Positions 28,555 to 36,855 of a DNA stretch of 64,000 bases are shown one piece after another. This DNA comes from Legionella cardiaca. Its GTDB lineage: Bacteria; Pseudomonadota; Gammaproteobacteria; Legionellales; Legionellaceae. The position numbers were made by a program, and so were the translations under genes. Positions within the stretch are counted from its first letter, which is position 1. Each line of letters starts with the position of its first letter. The stretch is taken from contig NZ_CP119078.1 of assembly GCF_029026145.1 (NCBI RefSeq), positions 2,971,001 to 3,035,000 of the forward strand, in the 5' to 3' direction. The notes beneath the pieces were generated by a model. The model had not been told where the DNA came from and did not search any database. It was given only the letters and a program-made list of their open reading frames with translations.

Positions 28555-29349
28555 ATGACTTTTCTTATTCCGCTAACCTTGATTGCCCTCCTCTTTTTCT
28601 GTTCAGAGATTGAACGTTACCGGCGAAAAGCACGATTTTTATCTTGGTATAATTTAAAAAAAAATCCCAAATCGCTAATTTCTCCGATTAATGTGCTGTA
28701 TGGTCTTATTTCCCCTAATAAACCCTTCCTGCCTCTTAATGTCTTCCCCTCGCATAATATGCTGGCAGCTAATTTTTCGCTAATTCAACAGGAAGTTCAT
28801 GCTCTATTAAAGCAAAAATTCAAATTGAAGGATTTTGGAGAAATTGAAAAATATTCAAGAAAATTAGCTAAAGAGGGATGGAAATCCTTTTTTATAAAAT
28901 GTTACCGGGATATTCTACCTGCAGCAGAAATTCAGTTGCCCAAAACCGCAGCTTTGATAAAGCAATGCCCGGAAATTAATCTGGCCATGTTATCTATTTT
29001 TGAGCCCGGAGCTACAATCAAGCCACACTATGGGCCGAGTAAATTGTGTTACCGCTATCATCTTTGCCTTTTTTGTTGTGCAACCCATAACGCCTTTATC
29101 AATGTGGATGGTCAAAATTATTTTTGGCGTGAAGGAGAAGCCATTTTGTTTGATGATACCTATCGTCATTTTGCTGCTAATCCAACACAACAGTTGCGAG
29201 TCGTGTTATTCTGTGACATTGATAGGAAACTTCCTTTTCCTTTTAATTATTTCAATAAACTCGTAATTAAATTAATTGGTAAAACAAAGGCTATTAAACG
29301 CATGAATCTGGCAGCTAATGCCTTTTACCACGCTGAAGAAACTAGTTAA
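28555..29349 (+). CDS. Aspartyl/asparaginyl beta-hydroxylase-family dioxygenase (LpxO/AspH-like)
   Basis: Fe(II)/2-oxoglutarate-dependent oxygenase of the AspH family. The 264-residue product has an N-terminal membrane anchor (about residues 2-19) and the AspH core: FEPGATIKPHYGPSKLCYRYHL with the first iron His (about residue 160), and the second in DDTYRHFAANP with the 2-oxoglutarate-binding Arg in QLRVVLFCDI. LpxO, a member of this family, hydroxylates lipid A acyl chains. In this locus hydroxylation of a fatty or amino-lipid chain is plausible. ATG at 28555 was preferred over the TTG at 28546; neither has a strong ribosome binding site. Confidence 0.85.
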   Translation: MTFLIPLTLIALLFFCSEIERYRRKARFLSWYNLKKNPKSLISPINVLYGLISPNKPFLPLNVFPSHNMLAANFSLIQQEVHALLKQKFKLKDFGEIEKYSRKLAKEGWKSFFIKCYRDILPAAEIQLPKTAALIKQCPEINLAMLSIFEPGATIKPHYGPSKLCYRYHLCLFCCATHNAFINVDGQNYFWREGEAILFDDTYRHFAANPTQQLRVVLFCDIDRKLPFPFNYFNKLVIKLIGKTKAIKRMNLAANAFYHAEETS

Positions 29350-29354
29350 TCAAT

Positions 29355-30161
29355 ATGGAAATGCAAATAAGAAAACCGAAAGAGACAACGGAATGGCTAA
29401 ACCGATTTATAATTCATCCTCTAAGTTATCGATTAGTTAGACTTCTAGAATCAACCATTGTTACCCCGAATTTTCTAAGTTTTTTTGGATTACTTTCCGC
29501 GTTCCTCGGTGGCTGTTCATTGTTATTAGCTCAAACTTCTCTAACTTATCTTTTACTTGCTATGTTTTGTTTTCTTTGTCGCATGATCTTTGATGCCGCA
29601 GATGGTCAACTTGCAAGAGCTAAAAATAAAAGCTCAACAAAAGGTACCCTAATTGATGGTCTTTGCGATTACCTAAGCGTTATTTTTCTTTATGGTGTGA
29701 TTGCTTATCTCTATTATCCACTTTACGGTTCTTTTATTTTTCTCCTCATTGCCGTAGCAGGTTACAGTAGCGCCTTGCAAGCCACTGGGTATCAATTGTA
29801 CATTGATATATATAATCATCTTAAATATGGGAAATTTGGTGCCAAGCTTGGCTTTATTATTGCTGGAGAAAACAAAAGCTTATCCTGGCTATTACGCTTA
29901 TATAACCATAATCAATTGCGCTTTTTTAATAAAGATAAGTTACTTAAAATGCTTTCCGAGAAAGTATCACTTACTAAATCACAACAATTTGAAACCATGC
30001 TACCGAGTTGGCATTTACTCGCAGGAAATTATCGTTATCTCTTGTTAGCATTATTGATTAATCATATTTGGCTATATTTTCTGATAGAAATAATTTTACT
30101 TAACCTGGCTCTTTTTTACCTAATCATTCGCTGTAATCGAGTTTTAACTTCTTTTTGCTAA
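29355..30161 (+). CDS. CDP-alcohol phosphatidyltransferase family protein
   Basis: 268-residue integral membrane enzyme that transfers a phospho-alcohol or phosphatidyl group from a CDP-linked donor. The full catalytic signature D-x2-D-G-x2-A-R-x8-G-x3-D-x3-D is present in DAADGQLARAKN...GTLIDGLCD (about residues 79-104). Several hydrophobic segments surround it. Substrates cannot be read from the sequence. It starts five bases after the hydroxylase gene, so the two probably share a transcript. Its 3' end overlaps the convergent CDP-alcohol transferase gene by 38 bases. Confidence 0.9.
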   Translation: MEMQIRKPKETTEWLNRFIIHPLSYRLVRLLESTIVTPNFLSFFGLLSAFLGGCSLLLAQTSLTYLLLAMFCFLCRMIFDAADGQLARAKNKSSTKGTLIDGLCDYLSVIFLYGVIAYLYYPLYGSFIFLLIAVAGYSSALQATGYQLYIDIYNHLKYGKFGAKLGFIIAGENKSLSWLLRLYNHNQLRFFNKDKLLKMLSEKVSLTKSQQFETMLPSWHLLAGNYRYLLLALLINHIWLYFLIEIILLNLALFYLIIRCNRVLTSFC

Positions 30162-31245
30162 TTTGTTTTAATTGAAAAGCCTGCCCTAAACGTAGATATT
30201 GAATTAACACTGAAATAATTGTCCAGTAATAAACTGCATAAAAACCTGCAACAGGGTATCCAGCGATATAACTTAACGTTAGCAATAAGAAATTTGTATT
30301 TCTTCTTGCCATAACCAAGCGAAAGCGTGCATCAAATTTCTGCCATAAAAACATTTTTATGCCCATAACAGCTTTAAAAAATAATTCCGCTAGGCGCCCA
30401 AGGATATAAAAAATAACAATGACATAAAATAAATTTAAAATTTCAGAAAACTGAACCTGATAATATTTACTAAGGGCTATCCCCCAAGCCAAATACCAAA
30501 ATGGCGGATGAATTAGATCCATTCCGTGATCAAAATAGTCCCCGAACTTTGAACTTGTTACGGTCAAGCGCGCTAATTTTCCATCCACGGTATCTAATAT
30601 CATCATTAGCCAGGCACAACCAAGACCAAGAACGAAATGGTTTTTCATAATTAATAAAGGTGACAGTGTACAAAAAATCAAACTAAAAAAAGTCACCGTA
30701 TTTGGCTTGATGCGATACTTAGCGAGAACACGGGTTATATAGAATGCCAAGTGATACCAAAAATATTTGGTACATAGATCCGTCACACCTTTGTATGTCG
30801 AACGATATAATTTTTTCTCAACTATAGGGATATTTTCACATTCTAACTTTTGAATAAGAGGATTTCCCTTTTTTAATTGTTTTGCAAAGAAAACCAGAGG
30901 AATATCGTGAGCTGGGATTTTTATTAAATGATTATCTTCATCAGTAATTTTTTGCTTTTTTATAGAAGCTTTTACAATCTTGATATCAGAAGTAATACAA
31001 GCAAGAGCCACATCGCCATCCATGATTTGAGTATCAGTCAGACCACGTAAATAAGACAAAAAATGCTCATCAAATACTGCGTTAATGTCAAGTATTATAG
31101 TAGGTGAGTCTGTTTCGGTTAGCGTTGCTGCATTAACCATAGTTAAATGATTCGCTGCTGCTAATTTTATAATTCGCTCTCTTGCTTTAAGTCCAAAAAC
31201 ACGATGGCTACATTCGCCGATTAAGACACATTGCATAGGGGACAT
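30124..31245 (-). CDS. CDP-alcohol phosphatidyltransferase with N-terminal NTP-transferase-like domain
   Basis: 373 residues in two parts. The N-terminal ~150 residues (VLIGECSHRVFGLKARERI, IILDINAVFDEHFLSYL) look like a degenerate nucleotidyltransferase-type domain. The C-terminal part is a membrane CDP-alcohol phosphatidyltransferase with the complete signature DTVDGKLARLTV...GDYFDHGMD (about 215-243). This layout resembles the bifunctional inositol-phosphate cytidylyltransferase/DIPP-synthase type, where the active cytidylyltransferase is fused; here it is the separate gene immediately upstream (stop and start two bases apart). It probably uses the CDP-alcohol made by that partner. Confidence 0.85.
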   Translation of the reverse strand: MSPMQCVLIGECSHRVFGLKARERIIKLAAANHLTMVNAATLTETDSPTIILDINAVFDEHFLSYLRGLTDTQIMDGDVALACITSDIKIVKASIKKQKITDEDNHLIKIPAHDIPLVFFAKQLKKGNPLIQKLECENIPIVEKKLYRSTYKGVTDLCTKYFWYHLAFYITRVLAKYRIKPNTVTFFSLIFCTLSPLLIMKNHFVLGLGCAWLMMILDTVDGKLARLTVTSSKFGDYFDHGMDLIHPPFWYLAWGIALSKYYQVQFSEILNLFYVIVIFYILGRLAELFFKAVMGIKMFLWQKFDARFRLVMARRNTNFLLLTLSYIAGYPVAGFYAVYYWTIISVLIQYLRLGQAFQLKQISKKKLKLDYSE

Positions 31246-31246
31246 T

Positions 31247-32023
31247 TTAATTGACTTCCAGACTATACCGAGACTGTTTGATTATTGGCTGAGGCCAGTT
31301 TTTAGTAAACTCTATTGCGATTGTTAAATCCTTAGGATAATCAATTTCGCACCAGGCTCGCTCAGGCGTACGAACCAATAATATCTTTTCTTTTCGCGCA
31401 AGACTATCAATGGCTTTTAAATACCAATTCTGTCTATTTGCCGATGTTGTCAGTAATTCACATATTTCCTGATAAAAAAGCTTCGCCCCTTGTGCACTTA
31501 AGAAAATCATTCCTACCGATTCACCATCAATAAATTCTGCTGAAATCGTTTTTCCTATCTTGGCAAGATAATTTCCTTTCTTTGTAATTTTCATATCATC
31601 TTCATCGTAAATTGCCTTTACATCATACAAAAGATTAATATCTTGTTTGGCCGATGAGATAAGCTGCTCTACTAATTGCGGATGAAACAAAACATCGCCA
31701 TTTACGAGAATGCATTCATTCTGGTACTGCTTAAGAAAGGTTAAGCAACTAACAATATTTTCGGCGCAAGCATAATCTTGATTAAAAAGAACTTCATAGC
31801 GAATTTGCGGGTGCGCCAATTGGTAACGACGCAAGGTCCTCTCAATGTCTTCATGCATAAAACCTGTGACAACAATAAAATCCATGATATCAGCTTGCAT
31901 GAATTGCCATAATTGCCATTCCAGTATGGTCATATTATTTATATTCAATAAAGCTTTAGGTTTATGGCTGGTATAAGGAAATAATCGAGAACCGTGCCCT
32001 GCAGCTAGAATCACTGCTTTCAT
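31247..32023 (-). CDS. Nucleotidyltransferase, LicC/inositol-phosphate cytidylyltransferase-like
   Basis: 258-residue NTP transferase that activates a phosphorylated sugar or alcohol. It has the N-terminal signature VILAAGHGSRLFPYTSHKPKAL (about 4-25), metal-binding VNGDVLFHP (about 102-110) and the IGKTI...DGESVGMIFL segment and CEIDYPKDL (about 236-244) typical of cytidylyltransferases for phosphocholine or inositol phosphate rather than of hexose-1-phosphate enzymes. It is coupled to the downstream CDP-alcohol transferase, which fits a CTP-dependent enzyme supplying CDP-X. The identity of X is unknown. Confidence 0.87.
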   Translation of the reverse strand: MKAVILAAGHGSRLFPYTSHKPKALLNINNMTILEWQLWQFMQADIMDFIVVTGFMHEDIERTLRRYQLAHPQIRYEVLFNQDYACAENIVSCLTFLKQYQNECILVNGDVLFHPQLVEQLISSAKQDINLLYDVKAIYDEDDMKITKKGNYLAKIGKTISAEFIDGESVGMIFLSAQGAKLFYQEICELLTTSANRQNWYLKAIDSLARKEKILLVRTPERAWCEIDYPKDLTIAIEFTKNWPQPIIKQSRYSLEVN

Positions 32024-32075
32024 TTAAAATCCTTCTCTAATTCCGCTGATCTATTTTGCACTCTTTTCTACCCTC

Positions 32076-33572
32076 TTAATTTGTAATAGTGGCATCCATA
32101 GTCATTAAGTTATGCAGCGTCTTAGCCAATAATCTTAGATCATCCTGCGAATGCGAATAATTGACAAAAATCCTTAATCGAGAAGCTTCATTTGCGACAG
32201 CAGGAGGAAAGATTGCCTGAGTATAAATTTGTCTTTTACGCAGAGCCACACATAACCGTATAGTCTCATTCATATCTCCGATCAGAATGGGGATGATGGG
32301 AGTATAAAAACTTAAACCTGTATCAATAGCAGATTTTTTTAATTCATTACCTAGGAAACTTGCTAATTCTTGTAATCTTTTAACTCGATGCGAACTGTGT
32401 TTAAGTTTTTTTAACGAAGTTAATGCTGCAGCCGTATCAGCAGGAGATAAACCGCAACTATAAACAAAGCCTGGCGTCGTATATTTTAAGTAATTAATTA
32501 AACTTTCATTCCCGGCAATGTACCCTCCACAGGAAGCAATTGCTTTACTGAGGGTACCCATCCAGATATCGACATCAGCACGATTAATAGCAAAATACTC
32601 TCCTATCCCTGCACCTGATTCGCCAAGCACGCCTAAAGAATGGGCTTCATCCACATAGATTAGAAAATCAAATTTTTGCTTTAGCTTAATGTAGTCATTT
32701 AAAGGTGGGACATCACCATCCATGCTGAAAATGCCTTCTGTCACTACAAGCGTTTTTACGAATTTGCCGCTTGTTGCTTTTAATATTTTTTCCAGGCTAT
32801 GCGTATCATTGTGTTTGTAAAACTTCATAGCAGCACCTGATAATCGTGCGCCTTGTACCAAACTATTATGACTTAATTCATCCAAGATAATTAAATCATT
32901 ACTATCCATAAGATGACCAATTGTTGTTACATTGGTTAAATACCCTGAATTAAAAACCAAAGCATCTTCTGTATTCAAAAAATTGGCAATTGCTTCTTCA
33001 AGCTGGCTATGAATAGGCTTCTGTCCTCCTACCAAACGACTGGCCGAAACTGAGGTGCCATACTGTTTTATTGCCTCTATCGCGTCATTCATAACCTCTT
33101 GGTCATTGGCGAAAGCCAGGTAATTATAAGAAGAAAAATTCAGGTAAGTTTGTCCCTCTATAGAAGTATGCTGATTAAATTGGCCCTCATTTTCACAAAA
33201 ATAAAGATCTATACCCGCTGCTTCTTTAACTTTTTGCTCCAAATTTACTAACTCTTTAATCTGAGGAAATGATGCTAAAAAATTCATTTCACCCTCTTTC
33301 CCAGGATTTTGTTTTTGTATATTGCTAATTTTCTTTTTAGTTTTCTTATAGAGAAAATTGGTTATTTCATGAACGTTTTTTAAATTAACAAAGGTTGCAT
33401 AGTCTATTTTTATGCCAAGCCAATCTTCTAATTCCCCACAAATTGTAATAGCTTGTAATGAGCCTAAACCATAATGAGCAACATTGGTGTGCGTATTTAT
33501 TTTCGCAGGAATTATTTTAAGTTCCTGAGAAATTTTATTGATAATCCAGTTTTCTATATTGGCTTTATTCAT
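32076..33572 (-). CDS. Acyl carrier domain fused to alpha-oxoamine synthase
   Basis: 498-residue fusion. Residues ~1-75 form an acyl carrier domain; the phosphopantetheine serine is in GLGSLQAI (Ser38), where the common Asp is replaced by Gly. Residues ~95-498 are a PLP enzyme of the 8-amino-7-oxononanoate synthase / serine palmitoyltransferase / KBL family, with VDEAHSLGVLGESGAG and the PLP-lysine motif MGTLSKAIASCGGYIAG (Lys343). These enzymes condense an amino acid with an acyl thioester, releasing CO2, to give a 3-keto (alpha-oxo) amine. The ATG at 33572 lies ten bases after the stop of the acyl-AMP ligase gene, which presumably loads the ACP. The GTG frame from 33641 lies within that gene and is rejected. 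Confidence 0.9.
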   Translation of the reverse strand: MNKANIENWIINKISQELKIIPAKINTHTNVAHYGLGSLQAITICGELEDWLGIKIDYATFVNLKNVHEITNFLYKKTKKKISNIQKQNPGKEGEMNFLASFPQIKELVNLEQKVKEAAGIDLYFCENEGQFNQHTSIEGQTYLNFSSYNYLAFANDQEVMNDAIEAIKQYGTSVSASRLVGGQKPIHSQLEEAIANFLNTEDALVFNSGYLTNVTTIGHLMDSNDLIILDELSHNSLVQGARLSGAAMKFYKHNDTHSLEKILKATSGKFVKTLVVTEGIFSMDGDVPPLNDYIKLKQKFDFLIYVDEAHSLGVLGESGAGIGEYFAINRADVDIWMGTLSKAIASCGGYIAGNESLINYLKYTTPGFVYSCGLSPADTAAALTSLKKLKHSSHRVKRLQELASFLGNELKKSAIDTGLSFYTPIIPILIGDMNETIRLCVALRKRQIYTQAIFPPAVANEASRLRIFVNYSHSQDDLRLLAKTLHNLMTMDATITN

Positions 33573-33582
33573 GAGTTCAGGC

Positions 33583-35355
33583 TCACAATTCAAACAGACA
33601 CGAAATTCGGCCATTAACATAGTATTCTCTACACTGAGCACGTTTTATTTTGCCACTCGTTGTTTTCGGAATTGTTTTTGCAGGTACGAGTAAAACTTTT
33701 TTAATAGTAATTAAATGCTTTTCTCTAATAATTTCATGCACTTTTTGGCTTAATTCTAAAGAGTTTAGTTGAGAAGATTTTTTATGTTCGACTAACATAA
33801 TTACATTTTCACAATCATCTTCATTCACTGCAAAAGCGGCGATACTACCAATATCTGTGCTAAAAAACTCTTCTCTTACAGATAATTCAAGATCTTGAGG
33901 ATAATGATTTAATCCATTAATAATAATCAGATCTTTTATTCTTCCCGTAATAAATAATTCATCCTGATATTTAAATCCTAAATCACCGGTACGCACATAG
34001 GTACGGTGCTCCTGAGCGTTTTTTATTCTTGCATTTAATTGGCTTTGGGAATCTTCTGAATTACGCCAATAGGCAGTTGCTGCATTCGGACCATGAAACC
34101 AAATCTCACCAACATGCCCATCAGGCATTATTTCCTGCGAATCAGGATTTACAATTTGGACATGGGCATTAGGCGAGCAAAAACCGACACTTACCAAGCG
34201 CTTCCCTTCATGTTCACTTTTATGGATTTCAGCTATCCCTTCTTCTATTAATTTTTTCTTATTGAAATTTTTATAATAAGCAGTTGCATTTAGTCGAACT
34301 CCACACACATAAACAACTGATTCAGCCAACCCATAGCAAGGAATAAAAATATTTTCCTTTAAAGAATAACGTGCAAATTTATTATAAAAAATTGGAAACG
34401 TTGAGGAGTGAACAGTTTCTGCGCCACAAAATGCAATGCGCCAACTTGCCAAATTTAAATCTTTGATCCCTTCTAATTTGATTTTGTTGCTACATAATCT
34501 AAAACTAAAGTCCGGACCACCAGCAACAGTTCCTTGATAATCAGAGATTGCTTTTAACCACATTAATGGCTTTTGTAAGAAGTTTATTGGCGATAAATGT
34601 ATCGATTTTATTCCGACAAATAAGGGAATAAAAATACCTGAAATCAAGCCCATATCATGATAAGGGGGCAGCCAGGTCACTACAACATCAGAGCGTGTAA
34701 ATTTGTAATCCTGTACTAATTGCTGCAAGTTAGCCATTAAATTTTGATGCGTTATTACAACGCCTTTAGGTTTACTGGTTGATCCGGAGGTATATTGTAA
34801 ATAAGCGATATCCTTGTCACAAAGCCGTTCTTCCTTATACTGGGCGACGAGTTGATCGCTTATTTTTGCAGAAGTAAGTATCTTTAACTGGTTTAATTGG
34901 GTAGAAGCTTCCAGAATATTTTCTTTTGTTTTATTTTTTATTAACGGTTTTATCAGAGATAATAAGGGCGTTAATACCTTTAGCTTACGTAAACTTGCAC
35001 TAATTTTTTGGCTAGTTAAAACAATTTTTGCATCAGCATTATCAATGATTTTTTTTAATGTAGTTGCCATTTCATCCGTTATTGGAGGGTAGGCAGGTAC
35101 AGCAATTACCCCAGCATATAAACACCCGAATAGTGCAAAAATATACTCACAGCTTGGCTCATAGAGCAAAACGGCCGTTTTTTGTTTTATTTGATACTTC
35201 TGTAATTTTGCGGCAATTTTTTTGGCCTGATGATCAAGTTCAACCGGGGTAATGATCTTTACCGTTTCATCGTTTTCAATAAAACGATAAAGCTCCAAAG
35301 CAGGCTGAGTTTTACATAAATCTTTTAGAATCTGCGTGATGGTAGCTATTGCCAT
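33583..35355 (-). CDS. Fatty acyl-AMP ligase (FAAL)
   Basis: 590-residue adenylating enzyme that activates a fatty acid and passes it to an acyl carrier protein rather than CoA. FAAL hallmarks are AVPAYPP near residue 86, P-loop YTSGSTSKPKGVVITH (about 188-203), WLPPYHDMGLISGIFIPLF, the FAAL-type QKPLMWLKAISDYQGTVAGGPDFSFRLC segment, and IKDLIIINGLNHYPQDLE near the C-terminus. The ATG overlaps the stop of the upstream GNAT-like gene (TAATG), and the ACP-oxoamine synthase follows ten bases later, so the three are translationally coupled. Its expected partner is the fused ACP. Confidence 0.93.
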   Translation of the reverse strand: MAIATITQILKDLCKTQPALELYRFIENDETVKIITPVELDHQAKKIAAKLQKYQIKQKTAVLLYEPSCEYIFALFGCLYAGVIAVPAYPPITDEMATTLKKIIDNADAKIVLTSQKISASLRKLKVLTPLLSLIKPLIKNKTKENILEASTQLNQLKILTSAKISDQLVAQYKEERLCDKDIAYLQYTSGSTSKPKGVVITHQNLMANLQQLVQDYKFTRSDVVVTWLPPYHDMGLISGIFIPLFVGIKSIHLSPINFLQKPLMWLKAISDYQGTVAGGPDFSFRLCSNKIKLEGIKDLNLASWRIAFCGAETVHSSTFPIFYNKFARYSLKENIFIPCYGLAESVVYVCGVRLNATAYYKNFNKKKLIEEGIAEIHKSEHEGKRLVSVGFCSPNAHVQIVNPDSQEIMPDGHVGEIWFHGPNAATAYWRNSEDSQSQLNARIKNAQEHRTYVRTGDLGFKYQDELFITGRIKDLIIINGLNHYPQDLELSVREEFFSTDIGSIAAFAVNEDDCENVIMLVEHKKSSQLNSLELSQKVHEIIREKHLITIKKVLLVPAKTIPKTTSGKIKRAQCREYYVNGRISCLFEL

Positions 35356-36503
35356 TAACCCATGTCCCTGTTAACTAGCGTTTTTTGATACATACGGTAT
35401 GTCTTATATTGGCTAGCACCAATATGCTTTAAGCCAAAATGCATAGAACGGTTATCTTCCAATATCCATGAACATTCGGTATCAGAAATATTTAAATTTC
35501 TACCCAGTTCGCCAAATTTTGCATAGAGCAAAATGCCTAACTGTAAATGACGAAATTTCTTACGGATTCCTAATAATGGAATACGACCACCCCGAGAATG
35601 CTTCGGTCTTTTAATATACTGTAATAATTTGATAAATCCTGTGGGAAATAATTTGCCATTACGAACGTGCAACAAGGCTTCATTGATATCAGGTAGGAAT
35701 ATTCCAAAAGCCGCAGGCTCGCCAGCGACAGTAATCATCAATGCCATCTCCGGAATAATAAGGGGTTTCATTTCCTGCGCAAGAGAATCAACTTCCGCTT
35801 TGGTCATAGGAACAAACCCCCAATTCTCTCTCCATGCATCATTATAAATATCAAGAAAAATTTCTATTTCACGACGATAATTCTTCATATTAATACTGCG
35901 GATTTGAATATCTGCAGAATTAGACAGTTTGTTGTAAACAGTCTTTAATTTGGTATGTAAATTAAATGTCTGCGGATTAATTAACCAGGCATACATATCC
36001 GTGACTTTATCATAACCCAGTGCTTCTACCAGCTGGGGATAATAGGAAGGATTTTGGGTCATCATAATATAGGGCTTGGTATCAAAAGCTGATACTTGCA
36101 TACCACATTCATAATTAATTGATGGGTTTGCAGGGCCACGCAAACTGTGAACTTTTTTTTGATGGGCCCATTCTTCAACAGCTGCAAATAGGGCACGAGC
36201 AGTCTCTATATTGCTTTCTGTTTCAAAAAAACCCCAGAAAGCTATCTGTTCATTATGAAATTGATTATGGGCATGATTTATTATACCGGCGATACGCCCA
36301 ACGGGTTGATTATTGCGGTAAGCAAGCCAAAGCGTTAATTCTGCTTGTTTATAAAAAGGGTGTTTGCGAGTATTAAGAATTTTTTTTACCGCACCCCGAA
36401 GTGGGGGTACCCAGTTGGAATCCTTAGCATGCAACATCCATGGTAATTGAATAAAATCGCGTTTTTGAGTTAAGGTCGAAACTTGAACAACAGTAAAACT
36501 CAT
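35355..36503 (-). CDS. GNAT-superfamily acyltransferase, candidate ceramide-synthase-like N-acyltransferase
   Basis: 382-residue protein of a GNAT-related family. Recognisable segments are FIQLPWMLHAKDSNWVPPLR (about 17-36), QAELTLWLAYRNNQPVGRIAGIINHAHN and the diagnostic LRGPANPSINYECGMQVSAFDTKPYIMMTQNPSYYPQL. This family is found next to serine-palmitoyltransferase-like genes in several Gram-negative bacteria, and I recall the Caulobacter bacterial ceramide synthase as belonging to a similar GNAT-like family; equivalence is inference. A likely job is N-acylation of the amino lipid. First gene of the minus-strand three-gene operon. No signal peptide; probably membrane-peripheral. Confidence 0.75.
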   Translation of the reverse strand: MSFTVVQVSTLTQKRDFIQLPWMLHAKDSNWVPPLRGAVKKILNTRKHPFYKQAELTLWLAYRNNQPVGRIAGIINHAHNQFHNEQIAFWGFFETESNIETARALFAAVEEWAHQKKVHSLRGPANPSINYECGMQVSAFDTKPYIMMTQNPSYYPQLVEALGYDKVTDMYAWLINPQTFNLHTKLKTVYNKLSNSADIQIRSINMKNYRREIEIFLDIYNDAWRENWGFVPMTKAEVDSLAQEMKPLIIPEMALMITVAGEPAAFGIFLPDINEALLHVRNGKLFPTGFIKLLQYIKRPKHSRGGRIPLLGIRKKFRHLQLGILLYAKFGELGRNLNISDTECSWILEDNRSMHFGLKHIGASQYKTYRMYQKTLVNRDMG

Positions 36504-36651
36504 AACAACACATAACCTTGTTATATTCCCTTAAAGAGTCGGATAATCCCATAAAATTTACTGCTTTTCAATGCAATGAATATTCTTAATAAGAGCCATT
36601 TTAGTTGCTAATTTAAACTTTCCGCTTAAAAAATCCCAAATTGAAAAAGGC

Positions 36652-36674
36652 CTTATTTTATTTGATAAAATAAG
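36652..36674. repeat. AT-rich perfect inverted repeat
   Basis: CTTATTTTAT (36652-36661) and ATAAAATAAG (36665-36674) around a 3-base centre TTG. The arms are perfect. It lies centrally between divergent genes, so an operator for a shared regulator is more likely than a terminator, though the protein is unknown. Confidence 0.6.
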
Positions 36675-36768
36675 TTCTAGTGTAGTATCTTTACACCACA
36701 CTTAGCGACAGTAAACTATAAGCTCTGTGTTCTCAAATACAAGTAAGCAAATATTAACTGCGTAATCA

Positions 36769-36796
36769 TTGCTACCAAACACCAGTTTTCTATAAG
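36769..36796 (+). promoter_or_regulatory. Candidate promoter of the Wzm-Wzt operon
   Basis: TTGCTA (36769-36774), 16-base spacer, TATAAG (36791-36796). The start codon lies 60 bases downstream, preceded by AGGAGTTTCAGGG. Confidence 0.4.
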
Positions 36797-36855
36797 TGGT
36801 GGCATACGTTTTAAATGGAACCCTCAATTAAACTTGGATTCTAGGAGTTTCAGGG

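Larger units (their letters stand above)
36504..36855. promoter_or_regulatory. Divergent regulatory gap of the lipid/glycan locus
   Basis: 352 AT-rich bases between the divergent acyltransferase and Wzm-like genes. It contains the perfect palindrome at 36652-36674, a smaller GTGTA/TACAC inverted repeat at 36680-36696, a candidate plus-strand promoter at 36769-36796, and GTTATA (36520-36525), which could be a minus-strand -10 box. No ORF or RNA gene was recognised. Confidence 0.5.

Noticed and set aside
32076-33572. Identity as the autoinducer synthase LqsA
   Set aside because: The family is related, but the fused ACP, coupling to a FAAL and absence of lqsR/lqsS-type genes argue against a quorum-sensing synthase.
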